From assembly GCA_035318505.1 (NCBI GenBank), contig DATHEQ010000285.1, forward strand, positions 1 to 64,000: a stretch of 64,000 bases of DNA, in the 5' to 3' direction. Every line of letters begins with the position of its first letter. Within the stretch, counting starts at the first letter, position 1. The DNA is from DASWDH01 sp035318505. GTDB lineage: Bacteria > Myxococcota_A > Polyangia > Polyangiales > Polyangiaceae. This document shows, piece by piece, positions 1 to 10,100 of this stretch. The translations under genes and the position numbers were made by a program. The notes under the pieces were generated by a model that searched no databases, had not been told where the DNA came from, and saw nothing but the letters and a program-made list of their open reading frames with translations.

Positions 1-230
1 ACGAGATCCTCGACCATTACACGGGGCAGCCTGGGTCGCCGGAGTGGCAAGGGCTCGTGGGACGTGAGCTTTGGGCGGCCGTGCAGCTCGAGCTCTACGG
101 CGATCCTCCCCCCGCCACGCAGCGCCCCTTCGAAGAGTTTGGTCCGCCCGCGCCGCCCGAGGAAGACGACGTGGCGTTACCGCGCGACGCGACCGACGAG
201 CCGCACGACGATAAATCCGCCGATCACTGA
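1..230 (+). CDS. 3' end of an unidentified gene (partial)
   Basis: The reading frame is open from base 3 to a TGA at 228-230 and gives about 75 C-terminal residues; the start lies outside the window. The fragment begins EILDHYTGQPGSPEWQG, continues with a short hydrophobic-acidic stretch (RELWAAVQLELYGD) and ends in a Pro- and Asp/Glu-rich tail. I do not recognise the family. The last 7 bases overlap the 3' end of the convergent ksgA gene. The acidic tail suggests a soluble cytoplasmic protein, but that is inference only. Confidence 0.5.
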   Translation, partial: EILDHYTGQPGSPEWQGLVGRELWAAVQLELYGDPPPATQRPFEEFGPPAPPEEDDVALPRDATDEPHDDKSADH

Positions 231-1078
231 CGCGCGAGCTCGCCCGCGAAGCGCGCGAACTCCTCGACGCTCAACGTCTCTCCGCGTCGATCGAGATCGA
301 TGCCCGCCGTTTGCGCGCATGCCGCGACGCTCGGCGCAGCGCCGAGCGCGCGCCACGCGTTGCGCAGCGTTTTTCTGCGCTGCGCAAAGGCGGCGCGCAC
401 CGCGGCGCGAAAGGTCTCCGTCTCCTCCGCCCGTCGGGGCACGACGGGGGTCAGAATGACCACCGCAGAATCGACGCCCGGCCGCGGGTGGAAGGCACCT
501 CGCCCGACGGTGAGAGCGCGGGTCACGCGGAACGCTGCATTGACGAAAACGGTGAGCGCGCCGTAGTCCTCGGTGGACGGCGCTGCCACCAAACGGTTCG
601 CCACTTCGGCCTGCACCATGAAAACGGCGCGATCGATGGCGCCGGCAACGCCCGTCGTCAGCTCGAGTAGGGGGCCGGTGAGCTGGTAGGGCAGATTCCC
701 GGCGATGACGCGCGGAGCCGACCCCTCGGCGAGGAGCGCCCGGTAATCGACCTGCTTGGCGTCCGCCTCGAGGACGACGAGCGTGCCGTCGGCGATGGGA
801 CCCGCGAATGCCTCGCGCAGGATGGGGCAGAGATCGCGATCGCGTTCGACCGCAATGACGTGCGCGCCGCAGGCGAGCAGCGGCTCGGTGAGCGCCCCGA
901 GCCCCGCCCCCACCTCCACCACGGTGGCCCCTTGTCGAAACGCGGCGAGCTCCGCGATTTGTCGCGCCATTCCCGGATCGACCAAGAAATTCTGACCGAA
1001 GCTCTTTTTGGCGGCGAGCCCCCGCTCGCGAAACGCGTGCCTCGCGGCGGTCGTGAAGGGGCGGTCCTCGGCGCTCAT
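224..1078 (-). CDS. rsmA: 16S rRNA (adenine1518-N6/adenine1519-N6)-dimethyltransferase KsgA/RsmA
   Basis: This SAM-dependent methyltransferase dimethylates two adjacent adenines in the 3'-terminal hairpin of 16S rRNA during small-subunit assembly. The 284-residue protein has the usual family length. It shows the N-terminal KKSFGQNFL signature (residues 24-32), the SAM-binding VEVGAGLGALT loop (54-64), the acidic VERD after strand 2 (77-80) and the catalytic NLPY motif (128-131). It is the last gene of a leftward run after the DUF58 gene, 31 bases downstream of it, and its 3' end overlaps the convergent gene at the window edge by 7 bases. Confidence 0.95.
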   Translation of the reverse strand: MSAEDRPFTTAARHAFRERGLAAKKSFGQNFLVDPGMARQIAELAAFRQGATVVEVGAGLGALTEPLLACGAHVIAVERDRDLCPILREAFAGPIADGTLVVLEADAKQVDYRALLAEGSAPRVIAGNLPYQLTGPLLELTTGVAGAIDRAVFMVQAEVANRLVAAPSTEDYGALTVFVNAAFRVTRALTVGRGAFHPRPGVDSAVVILTPVVPRRAEETETFRAAVRAAFAQRRKTLRNAWRALGAAPSVAACAQTAGIDLDRRGETLSVEEFARFAGELARQ

Positions 1079-1109
1079 GTCGCGACTCGGGAGGCGTGTC
1101 CGGAAACGC

Positions 1110-2657
1110 TCATTCGGGGTGGCGGCGTTCTTTGCGCGCCAGCCGCACGCCCATGGCCAAGAGCATCCGTTCGCCCCGCTCGCGCGCCACGCGTGCTCGC
1201 GTCACGACGGCGTCGGCAACGATGCGCTCGATCTCGGCCGGCCCAGGTTCGACACCGCGGTCGATGGGGGCTGGAATCCACCTTACGCTGATGCCTCGGC
1301 GCAAAAGCTTTCGAATCGATGCGGTCAGCGAAGGCACCGGCCCTTCTGGTGGCGCCGACCATACGTAGACGAGACTTGGCCGTGGTTTGTCGGTCAACGC
1401 GCGCTCCAGCGCTTGGATGAGAAGTGCCATCGCTCGCGCGCGATCGGTTCCGAGCCGCGGAGGCGTCGAGATACCGCTGCATGCCAAGTAGCGCCGCAGC
1501 GATTGCTCGCGCGGCGTGGCAGCCCACGGGGCCGGCACGTCGTAGGGGGCGCGAGCACGCTGCATTTCGGCATAACTCTGGAGCGACTCGAGTTGCTCCA
1601 AGCGGAGCGCCGCTACCGCACCAGCGTCGAGAAAACGGAGATGATCGAGCACCCGGCGCGCAACCTCGGCTTCGTCGTAGTCGCTGCGATCGGCGTCGAG
1701 CGTCGACGTTCCCGTGAGAAGCAGATCGGCGATGCGCATGCCCTGCGCAGGACCGCGAGCGGGAGACAGCCAAGACTGCGGTGAAGCGCCTACCACCGCG
1801 AGCCCCACGCGATCGCCTCGCGACAAGTGGCGGTGAGCAATGGCCGCCACCTCGTCGATGCCGTAGTCGAGCGGCGCGCGGCCGAGCGGCCCGCCCCACA
1901 GCTCGACTGCGCCATCGAGCACAATCCACACCACGTCGCGATCTTCGCGTTCCAGCTCACGCACCATGAGACGGCCGCGCCGCGCCGATGCCTTCCACGC
2001 AATACGCTTGAACGGATCGCCGCTCACATGGTCGCGCAGCTCGTAGAGCTCCGTGCCCGGCCCTGGATGCGGGTCAGGCGCGCCGGCCGCCGCGGTGACG
2101 CGCGAACGTCCGCCGCGCGCGGAGGAGGCCATGGCGGCAAAGGGTCGCGCCATGACGTGAATTCCAATCGGGTTGGCGAACGCGAGCGGCACCTCGAAAA
2201 GGCCGAGCGGCCCGCGCACTTCGAGCGCCAGCCCATGAATGCAAAGACGGCCGATCCGTGGCGCGCGGACCGAGAGCCGCAGCGTCTGGGTGACGCCAGG
2301 ATAGAGGGTACCGTCCGCGGTATCCGCCTCGATCTCGAGCTCGCTCGACGCCACGGCACGCAGCTTCACGTAGCGCACCGGTGCAAGATCGCGGTTCTTG
2401 AGCTCCGCCGTCACTTCGAAGGCGGCGCCGCGCGCGACGTGACGGACGCGTCGCGAAGCCTGCCAAACCATCTCCAACCCTGCGGCGCGAAGATGCAAGA
2501 CGGACAGGCGCGTCGCGGCGTAGGCCCAGGCGAGCCCCGCGATCATGGCGCCGCCCCAGGCCACCGCAGCGGGAAGGCGCGCCGCCATTCCGATGGCAAT
2601 GACGGAAAGCCCGGCGACGGCGACGTGAATGGCGGGGCGCGTCGGAAAAAGCTGCAC
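1110..2657 (-). CDS. DUF58 (von Willebrand A-like) membrane protein
   Basis: The 515-residue protein has two hydrophobic segments near the N-terminus (about 9-48). The DUF58 signature follows at residues 203-232 (ELYELRDHVSGDP, then KRIAWKASARRG), and a vWA-like fold opens with WIVLDGA. DUF58 proteins are nearly always paired with a MoxR ATPase, and the pair is thought to act as a chaperone or assembly system for envelope or metalloprotein targets. Here the gene starts 6 bases after the MoxR gene, so they are one transcript. The target of this pair is not evident from the neighbours. Confidence 0.88.
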   Translation of the reverse strand: MQLFPTRPAIHVAVAGLSVIAIGMAARLPAAVAWGGAMIAGLAWAYAATRLSVLHLRAAGLEMVWQASRRVRHVARGAAFEVTAELKNRDLAPVRYVKLRAVASSELEIEADTADGTLYPGVTQTLRLSVRAPRIGRLCIHGLALEVRGPLGLFEVPLAFANPIGIHVMARPFAAMASSARGGRSRVTAAAGAPDPHPGPGTELYELRDHVSGDPFKRIAWKASARRGRLMVRELEREDRDVVWIVLDGAVELWGGPLGRAPLDYGIDEVAAIAHRHLSRGDRVGLAVVGASPQSWLSPARGPAQGMRIADLLLTGTSTLDADRSDYDEAEVARRVLDHLRFLDAGAVAALRLEQLESLQSYAEMQRARAPYDVPAPWAATPREQSLRRYLACSGISTPPRLGTDRARAMALLIQALERALTDKPRPSLVYVWSAPPEGPVPSLTASIRKLLRRGISVRWIPAPIDRGVEPGPAEIERIVADAVVTRARVARERGERMLLAMGVRLARKERRHPE

Positions 2658-2663
2658 GGCGCG

Positions 2664-3635
2664 TCAGACCGGTCGAACCGCGCGCCGATATCCCACGCGC
2701 GCGATCGCCTCGCTCACGATCGCCGCGCGCGCGTGAGCATCTCCCTCGGCTTCGGGCGTCATCACCAGACGGTGCGCCAGCACCGAAGGAGCCAATTCGC
2801 GGATGTCGTCCGGCGTCGCAAACGGGCGCCCGGCGAGAACGGCGGCCCCTTTGGCCGCTTGAATGAGACTGAGCGTCGCCCGCGGAGAAGCACCCAGCGT
2901 GACCCGGGCGTGGGTGCGCGTGAAAGCCGAAAGGCTGACCGCATACTCGTAGAGATCGTGTTCCACATGGACCCGCGCCGTGATCGATTGCAGGCGAAGG
3001 AGATCGTTCACATCGAGCTGCGCGCGGGCCACCGGCGCTTCCGCGTTGTGCGTCTCGAGCATGGCTACCTCCTCGACGTGAGTCGGGTAGCCCATCGGGA
3101 TGTGCAAGAGAAAACGGTCGATCTGCGCTTCGGGCAATGGATACGTGCCTTCGAGATCGATGGGGTTCTGCGTGGCGAGCACCATGAAAGGCCGAGGAAG
3201 CTCAAAGCGGTCTCCCTCGATGGTCACCTGCCGCTCTTGCATGGCCTCGAGCAGCGCCGCCTGTGTTTTGGCGGGGGCGCGGTTGATCTCGTCGGCCAGA
3301 ACGACGTTGGCAAATACCGGTCCCGGGCGCATGGCGAATGTCCCGTCACGCGGCGAGAGCACATACGTTCCGGTGATGTCGGCCGGCAGAAGGTCGGCCG
3401 TGAACTGAATCCGGCGCACCGAACAACCGAGAGCGGTCGCGAAACTCTTGACCAGCGTGGTCTTGGCCACACCGGGGACACCTTCCAAAAGTACGTGTCC
3501 GTGCGCGAGGAGTGCCACCAACATCGCGTCGAGCACGCGCGCAGGACCCATGTACACGCGCGACACTTCGCGACGCACGACTTCCAGCCGTTCGCGCGCG
3601 GCCGTCACCTCATTGACCTCGGCCGGCTGAGCCAT
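2664..3635 (-). CDS. MoxR-family AAA+ ATPase
   Basis: A 323-residue cytoplasmic AAA+ ATPase of the MoxR type, normal in length. Walker A is GVPGVAKTT (52-60) and Walker B is VVLADEIN (111-118), followed by the MoxR-typical RAPAKTQAALLEAMQE. A sensor-1 LATQNP motif and the EGTYPLPEAQ-DRF segment are present. It sits between a DUF4350 protein (3-base gap upstream) and a DUF58 protein (6-base gap downstream), the classic MoxR-DUF58-DUF4350 arrangement. By family knowledge it would use ATP to remodel the DUF58/vWA partner or its client; the client is unknown. Confidence 0.93.
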   Translation of the reverse strand: MAQPAEVNEVTAARERLEVVRREVSRVYMGPARVLDAMLVALLAHGHVLLEGVPGVAKTTLVKSFATALGCSVRRIQFTADLLPADITGTYVLSPRDGTFAMRPGPVFANVVLADEINRAPAKTQAALLEAMQERQVTIEGDRFELPRPFMVLATQNPIDLEGTYPLPEAQIDRFLLHIPMGYPTHVEEVAMLETHNAEAPVARAQLDVNDLLRLQSITARVHVEHDLYEYAVSLSAFTRTHARVTLGASPRATLSLIQAAKGAAVLAGRPFATPDDIRELAPSVLAHRLVMTPEAEGDAHARAAIVSEAIARVGYRRAVRPV

Positions 3636-3638
3636 GAT

Positions 3639-4988
3639 TTAAGCCGCCGGCCTTTCTCGAACAGCGGCGCGAACGGCTTGCAAGACATCGAAGACGATCG
3701 CAGCGAGCCGCGTCGCGTCCGATTTTCGCAACGTCTGCGCTTGACCCGCCGCCACCAGCGTTTCGATATGGGCCATCTCCAAAAGAGCGGATTTCACGGT
3801 TCGCTGGCGCCGCTCGTCGAGCGCGCCGCTCTTGGCAATCTCTGCGAGAAGCTGCGGCGGCGGGAGATTCGCGGCAAAGCCGAGCGCGTGCGCGATTCCC
3901 TCTTCCAGCGCGTTCTTCAGCTCGAGCGCGACCAGTGCGTACGGTGTGCTCGGTGCCGAGAGCACGGCGACGCGCCCCGCCGCGCCTCCGTGCGACAGCG
4001 CGCCGATCGATCGCGCAAACGAAGGGACCTTACGTTGGTAGGTGCGCGACGCGACCGACGTCGTCCACAGACCGACGCCGAGCGCAACGATCGCCGCAGC
4101 CACGACGCCAACCAGGCCCGTGAGCCCCCCTTGAAACAAACGCCGGAGCTCGCGAGTGGCCGTTTCGAACCGCCCATCGATTTCGCTCACCAGATCGCCG
4201 AGCCCGCCTTCCGAAACACCGGTCTCGGTGAAATCGTTGGCCAGCACCAAAAGACGACCGCGCGCATTGCCCCCGCGCGCATCTCCGAGATCGGGAGCGA
4301 GGTAGTGAATCAGACCCGACGCAAAAGCGCGGTTTCCCGGGTAGCGCAGCATCTGGTTGATGAGCGCGGAAGGGTCACCCATCGCAAAGAGCTTGCCGAG
4401 CCGGACTTCATCGAGCTCACCGGCCAAGGCGAGCACCACGTCCGGCTCGTCGATCCCGCGTATTTTGAGCACCGGTCCCATCTTGGGATGCCGGAGACCG
4501 GTCGGATGGTTGGTGACCAGCCGCTCCACGTTTTCGACGGTAGGGTGCACCTGCTCCCCTCGCCCCTCCAGCGGCTCACGCACGGGTTCCGCGATGGCGA
4601 GGTCGGCATTGTGGCGGAGCATGGCAATCGGCCGGCTGGGGATGGGAACGCGCTCGATGCCGAAATGCTCGAGAATTCGAGATCCGGCGCCGAAATCATC
4701 GACGATCGCCACGCGGCCACCCGATCGAAGGAACTTGCTGAGGCGATCGCTCGACAAAGCGCGGGTCGGGTGGAGGATCAAGAGTCCGTCCTCCGGCCGA
4801 ACCAGGCGCCAATCGAGCTCGGACAGCACGACGACTCGCCCCTCACCGAGCTCGGTCCTCGCGATCTCGAATAATTCCGAGCACCCCTCCCAACCGGTAT
4901 CGCGTACCTCGAACGGACCGGCGAGCGCGCCGCGCGCAAGCCCGACCAAGGTCGTGATGACGCACAGGAATATGCCGAGGCGCGTCAT
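3639..4988 (-). CDS. DUF4350-type membrane protein, first gene of the MoxR operon
   Basis: The 449-residue protein starts with a signal peptide or anchor (1-23, ending ALAG). A ThuA/DUF4350-like domain follows, recognisable from DGLLILHPTRALSSD and the pattern LRSGGRVAIVDDFGAGSRIL (89-108). One strong transmembrane helix lies at about 288-309, and an Ala-rich helical cytoplasmic tail follows. DUF4350 proteins regularly accompany MoxR/DUF58 pairs. The body would be extracytoplasmic and the tail would face the ATPase. Its molecular role is unknown. The gene begins the leftward operon and is divergent from the small gene at 5190. Confidence 0.8.
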   Translation of the reverse strand: MTRLGIFLCVITTLVGLARGALAGPFEVRDTGWEGCSELFEIARTELGEGRVVVLSELDWRLVRPEDGLLILHPTRALSSDRLSKFLRSGGRVAIVDDFGAGSRILEHFGIERVPIPSRPIAMLRHNADLAIAEPVREPLEGRGEQVHPTVENVERLVTNHPTGLRHPKMGPVLKIRGIDEPDVVLALAGELDEVRLGKLFAMGDPSALINQMLRYPGNRAFASGLIHYLAPDLGDARGGNARGRLLVLANDFTETGVSEGGLGDLVSEIDGRFETATRELRRLFQGGLTGLVGVVAAAIVALGVGLWTTSVASRTYQRKVPSFARSIGALSHGGAAGRVAVLSAPSTPYALVALELKNALEEGIAHALGFAANLPPPQLLAEIAKSGALDERRQRTVKSALLEMAHIETLVAAGQAQTLRKSDATRLAAIVFDVLQAVRAAVRERPAA

Positions 4989-5117
4989 TTTTGAAGAGGC
5001 GAGGTTAGCATGGCCCGCATAACCTTGACCGGGTCGACGCCATTGCTAAGCTGGCAAGTAGAGAGGTACCTCGTCCGAGAGAATAGCTCACAGGAGCTCA
5101 TACAGTAGTTGGTCTTC

Positions 5118-5152
5118 CACTTTCACGCTGCAGTCCTTCCAACGTGAAAGTG
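5118..5152. promoter_or_regulatory. 10-bp inverted repeat upstream of the small gene
   Basis: CACTTTCACG (5118-5127) and CGTGAAAGTG (5143-5152) are perfect inverted arms around a 15-base spacer. The element lies in the 201-bp divergent region between the DUF4350 gene (start 4988) and the small gene at 5190, 37 bases before that start. It could be an operator, or a 5' untranslated hairpin if transcription begins upstream. No clear promoter could be read near it. Confidence 0.5.
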
Positions 5153-5189
5153 TCGACGGTCTTCACCAGGGGTGGAGGGAGGCCCACCG

Positions 5190-5357
5190 ATGCTACCTCC
5201 GTTCATCATCGAACAGATTCGCAAGCGTGAAAAAGAAGAGCGCGAGCACCAGGCCGAGCAGCCGCGGCTGGAGCTTCCTCTCGAACGGCGCCGATGGTCC
5301 GAGCCTCCCAAGGAGGAGGAAGCCGATCGTGGCGTCGTTATCGTCGACTTAGGCTGA
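5190..5357 (+). CDS. small charged protein beginning MLPPFIIEQIRKRE
   Basis: A 55-residue protein with no signal peptide. A hydrophobic start (MLPPFIIEQI) is followed by a highly charged helix (RKREKEEREHQ), a Pro/Glu/Arg-rich middle, and a short hydrophobic end (GVVIVDLG). I chose ATG 5190 because GGAGGGAGG (5174-5182) lies 7 bases upstream; an in-frame GTG at 5172 would sit inside that Shine-Dalgarno sequence. From memory, very similar MLPPFIIE-starting small proteins occur widely in Myxococcota, but no function is known to me. A 9-bp stem hairpin follows the stop codon directly. Confidence 0.7.
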   Translation: MLPPFIIEQIRKREKEEREHQAEQPRLELPLERRRWSEPPKEEEADRGVVIVDLG

Positions 5358-5359
5358 CC

Positions 5360-5382
5360 GCTCGCCGGGTTCACCGGCGAGC
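5360..5382 (+). terminator. hairpin terminator candidate after the small gene
   Basis: GCTCGCCGG and CCGGCGAGC form a perfect 9-bp stem with a 5-base loop, starting 3 bases after the TGA of the small gene. The run after it (CTTCCTTTGTG) is only moderately T-rich, so it is a plausible but not textbook intrinsic terminator. Confidence 0.55.
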
Positions 5383-5540
5383 TGCCGCTTCCTTTGTGCG
5401 CTTTACAGAGGTGGGTCGTGTGACTACTGTCCGCGCCTCGAAAATGAGAGCGCGCCTTACTTTCGTTTCTGCGGTCGCCACGTGAGCGGATGGGAGCGCG
5501 TGGGGCGTTGGAATGGTTGCGAACGCGGGTGGATCGCTCG

Positions 5541-7190
5541 ATGAGCGGCTCACGCGCCCCGCAGGCATTGATCGCCGCCGTCCTGTCGCTCGGCGCGGGC
5601 TGCTACTCCACCGGCGAGGGTCCCGAACCGTCGCCGAATGCGCTCTATTTTCCGGTCGGGCTTTTGCCGTCTCCGGGGGGCAACGCGCTCTACGTCGTCA
5701 ATTCGGACTTCGATCTGCAGTTCAATGGAGGAACTGTGGAGGCGTACAACCTCCAAGAGATCCGCGACATCGCCCTGCGACCGTTCTGGGCACCGCGGGC
5801 TGACGACGACACGTCGGACCCGTGTTTTGGTCTCGGTCCCAACCCGAACATCATTCTGTACCCGGGTCCGTGTGGGCCGCTCGACCTCCTCCATCCGCCT
5901 GCCCGCGAGGTTCCCTACGGGCCGGTTTTCAAGGCTGCCGCCAAAATCGGAGCGTTCGCCACGGATGTCGTGATGGCTTGCCAACCCTCGCAAGAGCCAA
6001 TGCTCGGGGGCACGTCCGACTGCATGCGAGGTGGAGTCTCCTCCGGCGGCGCTCGTCTCTTCGTCCCGGTGCGTGGCGACAGGTCGCTCACGTTCTTCGA
6101 TGTCGATGACGACCGTGAAGGCGGAACGCAGACGTTCAAGCTCGACTGCGGGCAGAGCTCGAATAACGGCACCTGCGCGGACGCTTTCCGAGCGGGCGTC
6201 GATCCCGGCGAGAACACGCGCGGGCTCACGTTGCCCGCGGAACCGTTCGGCATCGCCGTGTCCGATCGGGCCGATGCGATCGTCGTGACGCATCAGAGCT
6301 CGACGTCCGGTTCCGTTAGCCTCTTCGCGGGCGGAGACGGTACGAAGCGCACCGTTCTCGACGCCAAGCCGCGACTCGAGTTCGTGCTTTCCGGCTTACC
6401 CGGATCGGCGACCGGCGTCGCCGCCCTTCCGACGCCCGCCATCGACGCCTACCTCGGCTTCGACAGGACGAATTACCAAACTGGCTTCGCGGTCGCTTAT
6501 CGCCTCGTCGCTCAAATGGATCTCGTTCGATTCTTCGATGACCGACATGCGGCGCCCGAGCGCCCGTTTTTGCAGAGGACGGCAGCGTTCAGCTTGCCAC
6601 CGACGCCAAGTGCGTTCGACTCACGCGATATCGCCATCGATGTCTCGCCCACGAGCGAGCGCGCATCATGCGAGACCGCGTGTCGCGGCGGCGCGCCGGA
6701 CATGGAATCCTGTCTGCGCGGTTGCACGCGCATCCCGCTCCCGGCCTACGTTTCCAGTCGCATTACGAGCACGACTCCGGGCGCGTTGCTCATCGGCGAG
6801 GTGCGGCTGCCCAACGAAACGGGCTCCAGCGAAACCATCAACTTCTACGATTCAGTGACGCTGGCGCTGGGCCCTTCCCGCGTCGTCATCGGACGAATCC
6901 ACGATCGTCGTGATCCGCCGGGACAATTTCGGCAGCGCGTTTTCGTGATTTGCTTCGATGCCCGGACGATCGTCGTTTATGACCCGGTCGAGCGCCGCGT
7001 CGACGGGCTGATTCGGACGGGGCGCGGTCCGCACTCTTTCGTCATGGATCCGGTGCACCCCATCGCCTATCTCGGGCATTTCACCGACTCCTACATCGGA
7101 CTCGTCGATCTCGACCAGTCGCATGCCTCGACGTTCGAGACCATCGTCGCCACGATCGGCAATCCGGTCGCTCCGCAGGGGACCAAGTGA
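5541..7190 (+). CDS. large secreted lipoprotein, beta-propeller-like
   Basis: About 549 residues. The N-terminus MSGSRAPQALIAAVLSLGAGC gives a lipobox (LGAGC), so the mature protein is a lipoprotein. ATG 5541 is chosen because GGTGGA lies 7 bases upstream; an in-frame ATG at 5490 would give a long pre-signal region. The body has repeated strand-rich phrases such as ALYFPVGLLPSPGGNALYVVNS and GPHSFVMDPVHPIAYLGHF, typical of YncE/YVTN-like propeller proteins. Several Cys pairs suggest disulphides. The TGA overlaps the GTG of the next gene (GTGA), so the two lipoproteins are translationally coupled. The substrate is unknown. Confidence 0.75.
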   Translation: MSGSRAPQALIAAVLSLGAGCYSTGEGPEPSPNALYFPVGLLPSPGGNALYVVNSDFDLQFNGGTVEAYNLQEIRDIALRPFWAPRADDDTSDPCFGLGPNPNIILYPGPCGPLDLLHPPAREVPYGPVFKAAAKIGAFATDVVMACQPSQEPMLGGTSDCMRGGVSSGGARLFVPVRGDRSLTFFDVDDDREGGTQTFKLDCGQSSNNGTCADAFRAGVDPGENTRGLTLPAEPFGIAVSDRADAIVVTHQSSTSGSVSLFAGGDGTKRTVLDAKPRLEFVLSGLPGSATGVAALPTPAIDAYLGFDRTNYQTGFAVAYRLVAQMDLVRFFDDRHAAPERPFLQRTAAFSLPPTPSAFDSRDIAIDVSPTSERASCETACRGGAPDMESCLRGCTRIPLPAYVSSRITSTTPGALLIGEVRLPNETGSSETINFYDSVTLALGPSRVVIGRIHDRRDPPGQFRQRVFVICFDARTIVVYDPVERRVDGLIRTGRGPHSFVMDPVHPIAYLGHFTDSYIGLVDLDQSHASTFETIVATIGNPVAPQGTK

Positions 7191-10100
7191 AGAAGATCGC
7201 CGCCGCCCTCGCCGTTTTGACGGGCTCGGGCCTTCTTTGGGCGGGCTGCTCACAAAACGCGCCGCCGATCGTCGTGCGATCGCTCGAACGATCGGGGAGG
7301 GCGGCCTTCCTTTGTATCAATGACCCGCGGTCGCCCAATCCCGGACAGCAGCTCGACGCGTGCTTTACGCCCGGCGATCTGCCTGGCCAATTCAATTACA
7401 TCGTGCCCCACGTGATCGCATTGGTGACGCAGACCGCGCGTGGCGAAGTCGCCGTTGTCGACGTGACGGCGGATACGGTCGTCGACATCGATCGGTCGGT
7501 GCCCGGTTACAACTTCTTGCCCGTTGGCGCGTCGCCGACGGATATCGTCAGCACCCCGGCGGGCAACGCCTCATTCGTCGGGATTGGCGACCCGACGCGG
7601 CCCGCGATCTTTGCCATCCCGTCCTCGAGTTTGCCCCTGTGGGAGGACACCTCCCAACCGCAGCCTCCGCCCAAAACAATTGCGAGTTGGCCGGCGTGTG
7701 CGCTTCCGCCGGGAGGCGTCCCGACCGAGATGGTGCTCGTGCCCGATACGACCGCGTCGTCGTCGGATCCCGGTCGCCGGCGCGCCCACTGCGATGGGTC
7801 CCCGGGCCAGGACGCGGCACGAGGCACCGATCTGTCGTCCGAGACCGAGATGTTCGGACGATTGAAGTTGGTCGTGACGCTTCCGGAGCTCGGCGAGATC
7901 GACGTCATCGATGCCCAGGACCTGCTGTCGCGCCGCCCTGGTGAGTTCGAGCCTTGCACCGTCGAGCGGCGCGTCTTTTTGACGGTCGATTCGAACCTGC
8001 CGCCGGCGACTCCGAAGTCGGATGCAGGTGCAGGTGACGTCGGCGTGAGCGACGCTGCGGACCCGGCCGACGGGATGTCGTCCCCGGACGGTGCTGGCGG
8101 CGGCCCAGCGATCGACGCTGGCCCCGATGGTGCGACGTGCAGTGGGCGGGTCACCCCTTCCGCTCCCCCCAGCCTCAAACCGCATCCTTTCGCGATGGCA
8201 CTTTCAGACGATGGGCGTCTGTTCGTTTCCGATGACAGCGCGTCGGTCATCCACGTCGTCGACATGCAGGACCCTTGCACCGCCGAGGAGAAGGCGCCGC
8301 TGTTGCCCTTTTCGGTCGTCGATCCCACGCGCTCCGTCGTCTCCGGCGCCATTGCGGTGAGCCCGTTGACGAGCAAGCGCGAGCGCTTCGTTTACGCGGC
8401 GGACATCAAGAACAACGGCAGCATCATGGTGTTCGACGTGAGCGCTAATTCGACCGAGCGCGCACCGCTGGTGCGGCAGGACCGCCGGTACAATCCGTTC
8501 GAGCCCCCCGATCGCATTGCTCTACCGGCGCCGGTGGAGAGCATGACGTTCGCCATCCACGAAGTGCCGCTCGCCCCGCCCGACCCCACGACCGGCGTCA
8601 TTCCGCGCGGCATGGTCTGCGATCCGAACAATGAGAACGATCCCAACCGCCCGCCCGAGGATTTCGTGCAGGCGGGGGCCGGACCGCGGCGGTTGCGCGG
8701 CATTTTCGGATTCGCGGCGCTCACCAACGGCGATCTGACGGTCATTGACCTCGATGACTTCGACGCCAACTGCCGGCGGCCTCGATACAGCGGCGACGAT
8801 GCGCTCGGTTGCCGCGACCAAAGTGTGCCGATCACTGGTTTGCCGGCCGCGAGTCAAGAAGCCAGCTGCAACATCATCGAGCCACATCGGGTTCGGTCTG
8901 CGAATTACTTCACCAATGTCGAGGCAGCGGGCCGGCACGCGCCGGCCATGCTGACCTTTCCGCTCCTTTACGACAAAGACGGTACCGCGCTGAGCAACGA
9001 CCCCAGCCGGCCAGAGACGGCGAGGTTACCAAGGCTGCTCGGCCCCGCTCTCGTTCGCGAGCAACACGATGACGCATCTTGGCCGATCTTGGCCACGGTT
9101 TTGTCGAGCGTCGTTAGCCCCGGTGCCGGACTTTTCTCGAACCTCGACGAAGCGCAAGCCAATTGGGTCACGTTCGATCTGCAGGCGCCGCGGGCGCACG
9201 TCGCCCAGATCTGGAACGTCACCTACGAAGGGGTGCTTCCTTGGTTCGTGGCGCGCCGCGGGCGACTGCAGTGCGCGGGCAAGCCGAACGATCGCGAATG
9301 CGAGCAAGGGGACGACGCGTCCCACTTCGACTTCTACGACTCGAGCGTCGGATTCTGCGATGGAGGCGCGCAGGGCGAGGACCTTGCGCCGGCGGGCGAC
9401 ATTCTCGAAATCATCGATGACATGCCGGATCCCGCCGATCCGTACTGGACCACGACCACCGATGTCTGCAGTCGCGCGGAGTGTGAAGAGGTGTTCGGCA
9501 CGCTCGAGGCGCCCCGCGTGATCGAGAACGGCGAACCGGTGGGGCGCGACATCGCCATCGAGAAATCGTATCAAGGGAAATTGTCGCTCAAAAAGACGAA
9601 CACCTCGAAACGCGTTGGCGACAAGGGCGAGACCAAGCTCATTCCCATCACGTGCTGCTTTCCTTACCCGGTTGCCTATACGATTCGGGCTGGTCACCAG
9701 TGGATTGTGACCGGGCAATCGAGCGGCTTCGCGCATCGGCTCATTCCCGACCCCACGCAGGCGGATCCCATCTCGCAGGCTTGCATCGTGTCGTGTGATG
9801 AAAACCTGCAGCTGCGCAACGGCCGTCTCGTGGGGCGCGCGGCGGACGATCCCGAGGGCGTGCCGACCTACGATGATGCGACGCCGGAAGGGGTCAAGGG
9901 CAAGAACGCGGCAGGCATCTTCTACAACGCGCAGATGCGCTTCGTGCTCTGGGACAGGGAGGGAGCGACCTGCACACAGCCACCTTGTGCTGGGCGGGTG
10001 CGCGATCGGTTCTTTTCCTTTCAAGAGGTGGGCGGGTTTACTCCCATGCGGTTCGGCCTCTCGTCCTCGGCGGTGATGCCACAGTCGATTCGGTACGTGC

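Noticed and set aside
1827..4874. Open frame of over 1000 codons on the plus strand
   Set aside because: It is antisense to the DUF58, MoxR and DUF4350 genes; its protein is Arg/His-rich with no family features, as expected of a shadow frame in GC-rich DNA.
5172..5192. GTG 5172 as start of the small gene
   Set aside because: It would place the strong Shine-Dalgarno sequence inside the coding region; ATG 5190 has correct spacing.
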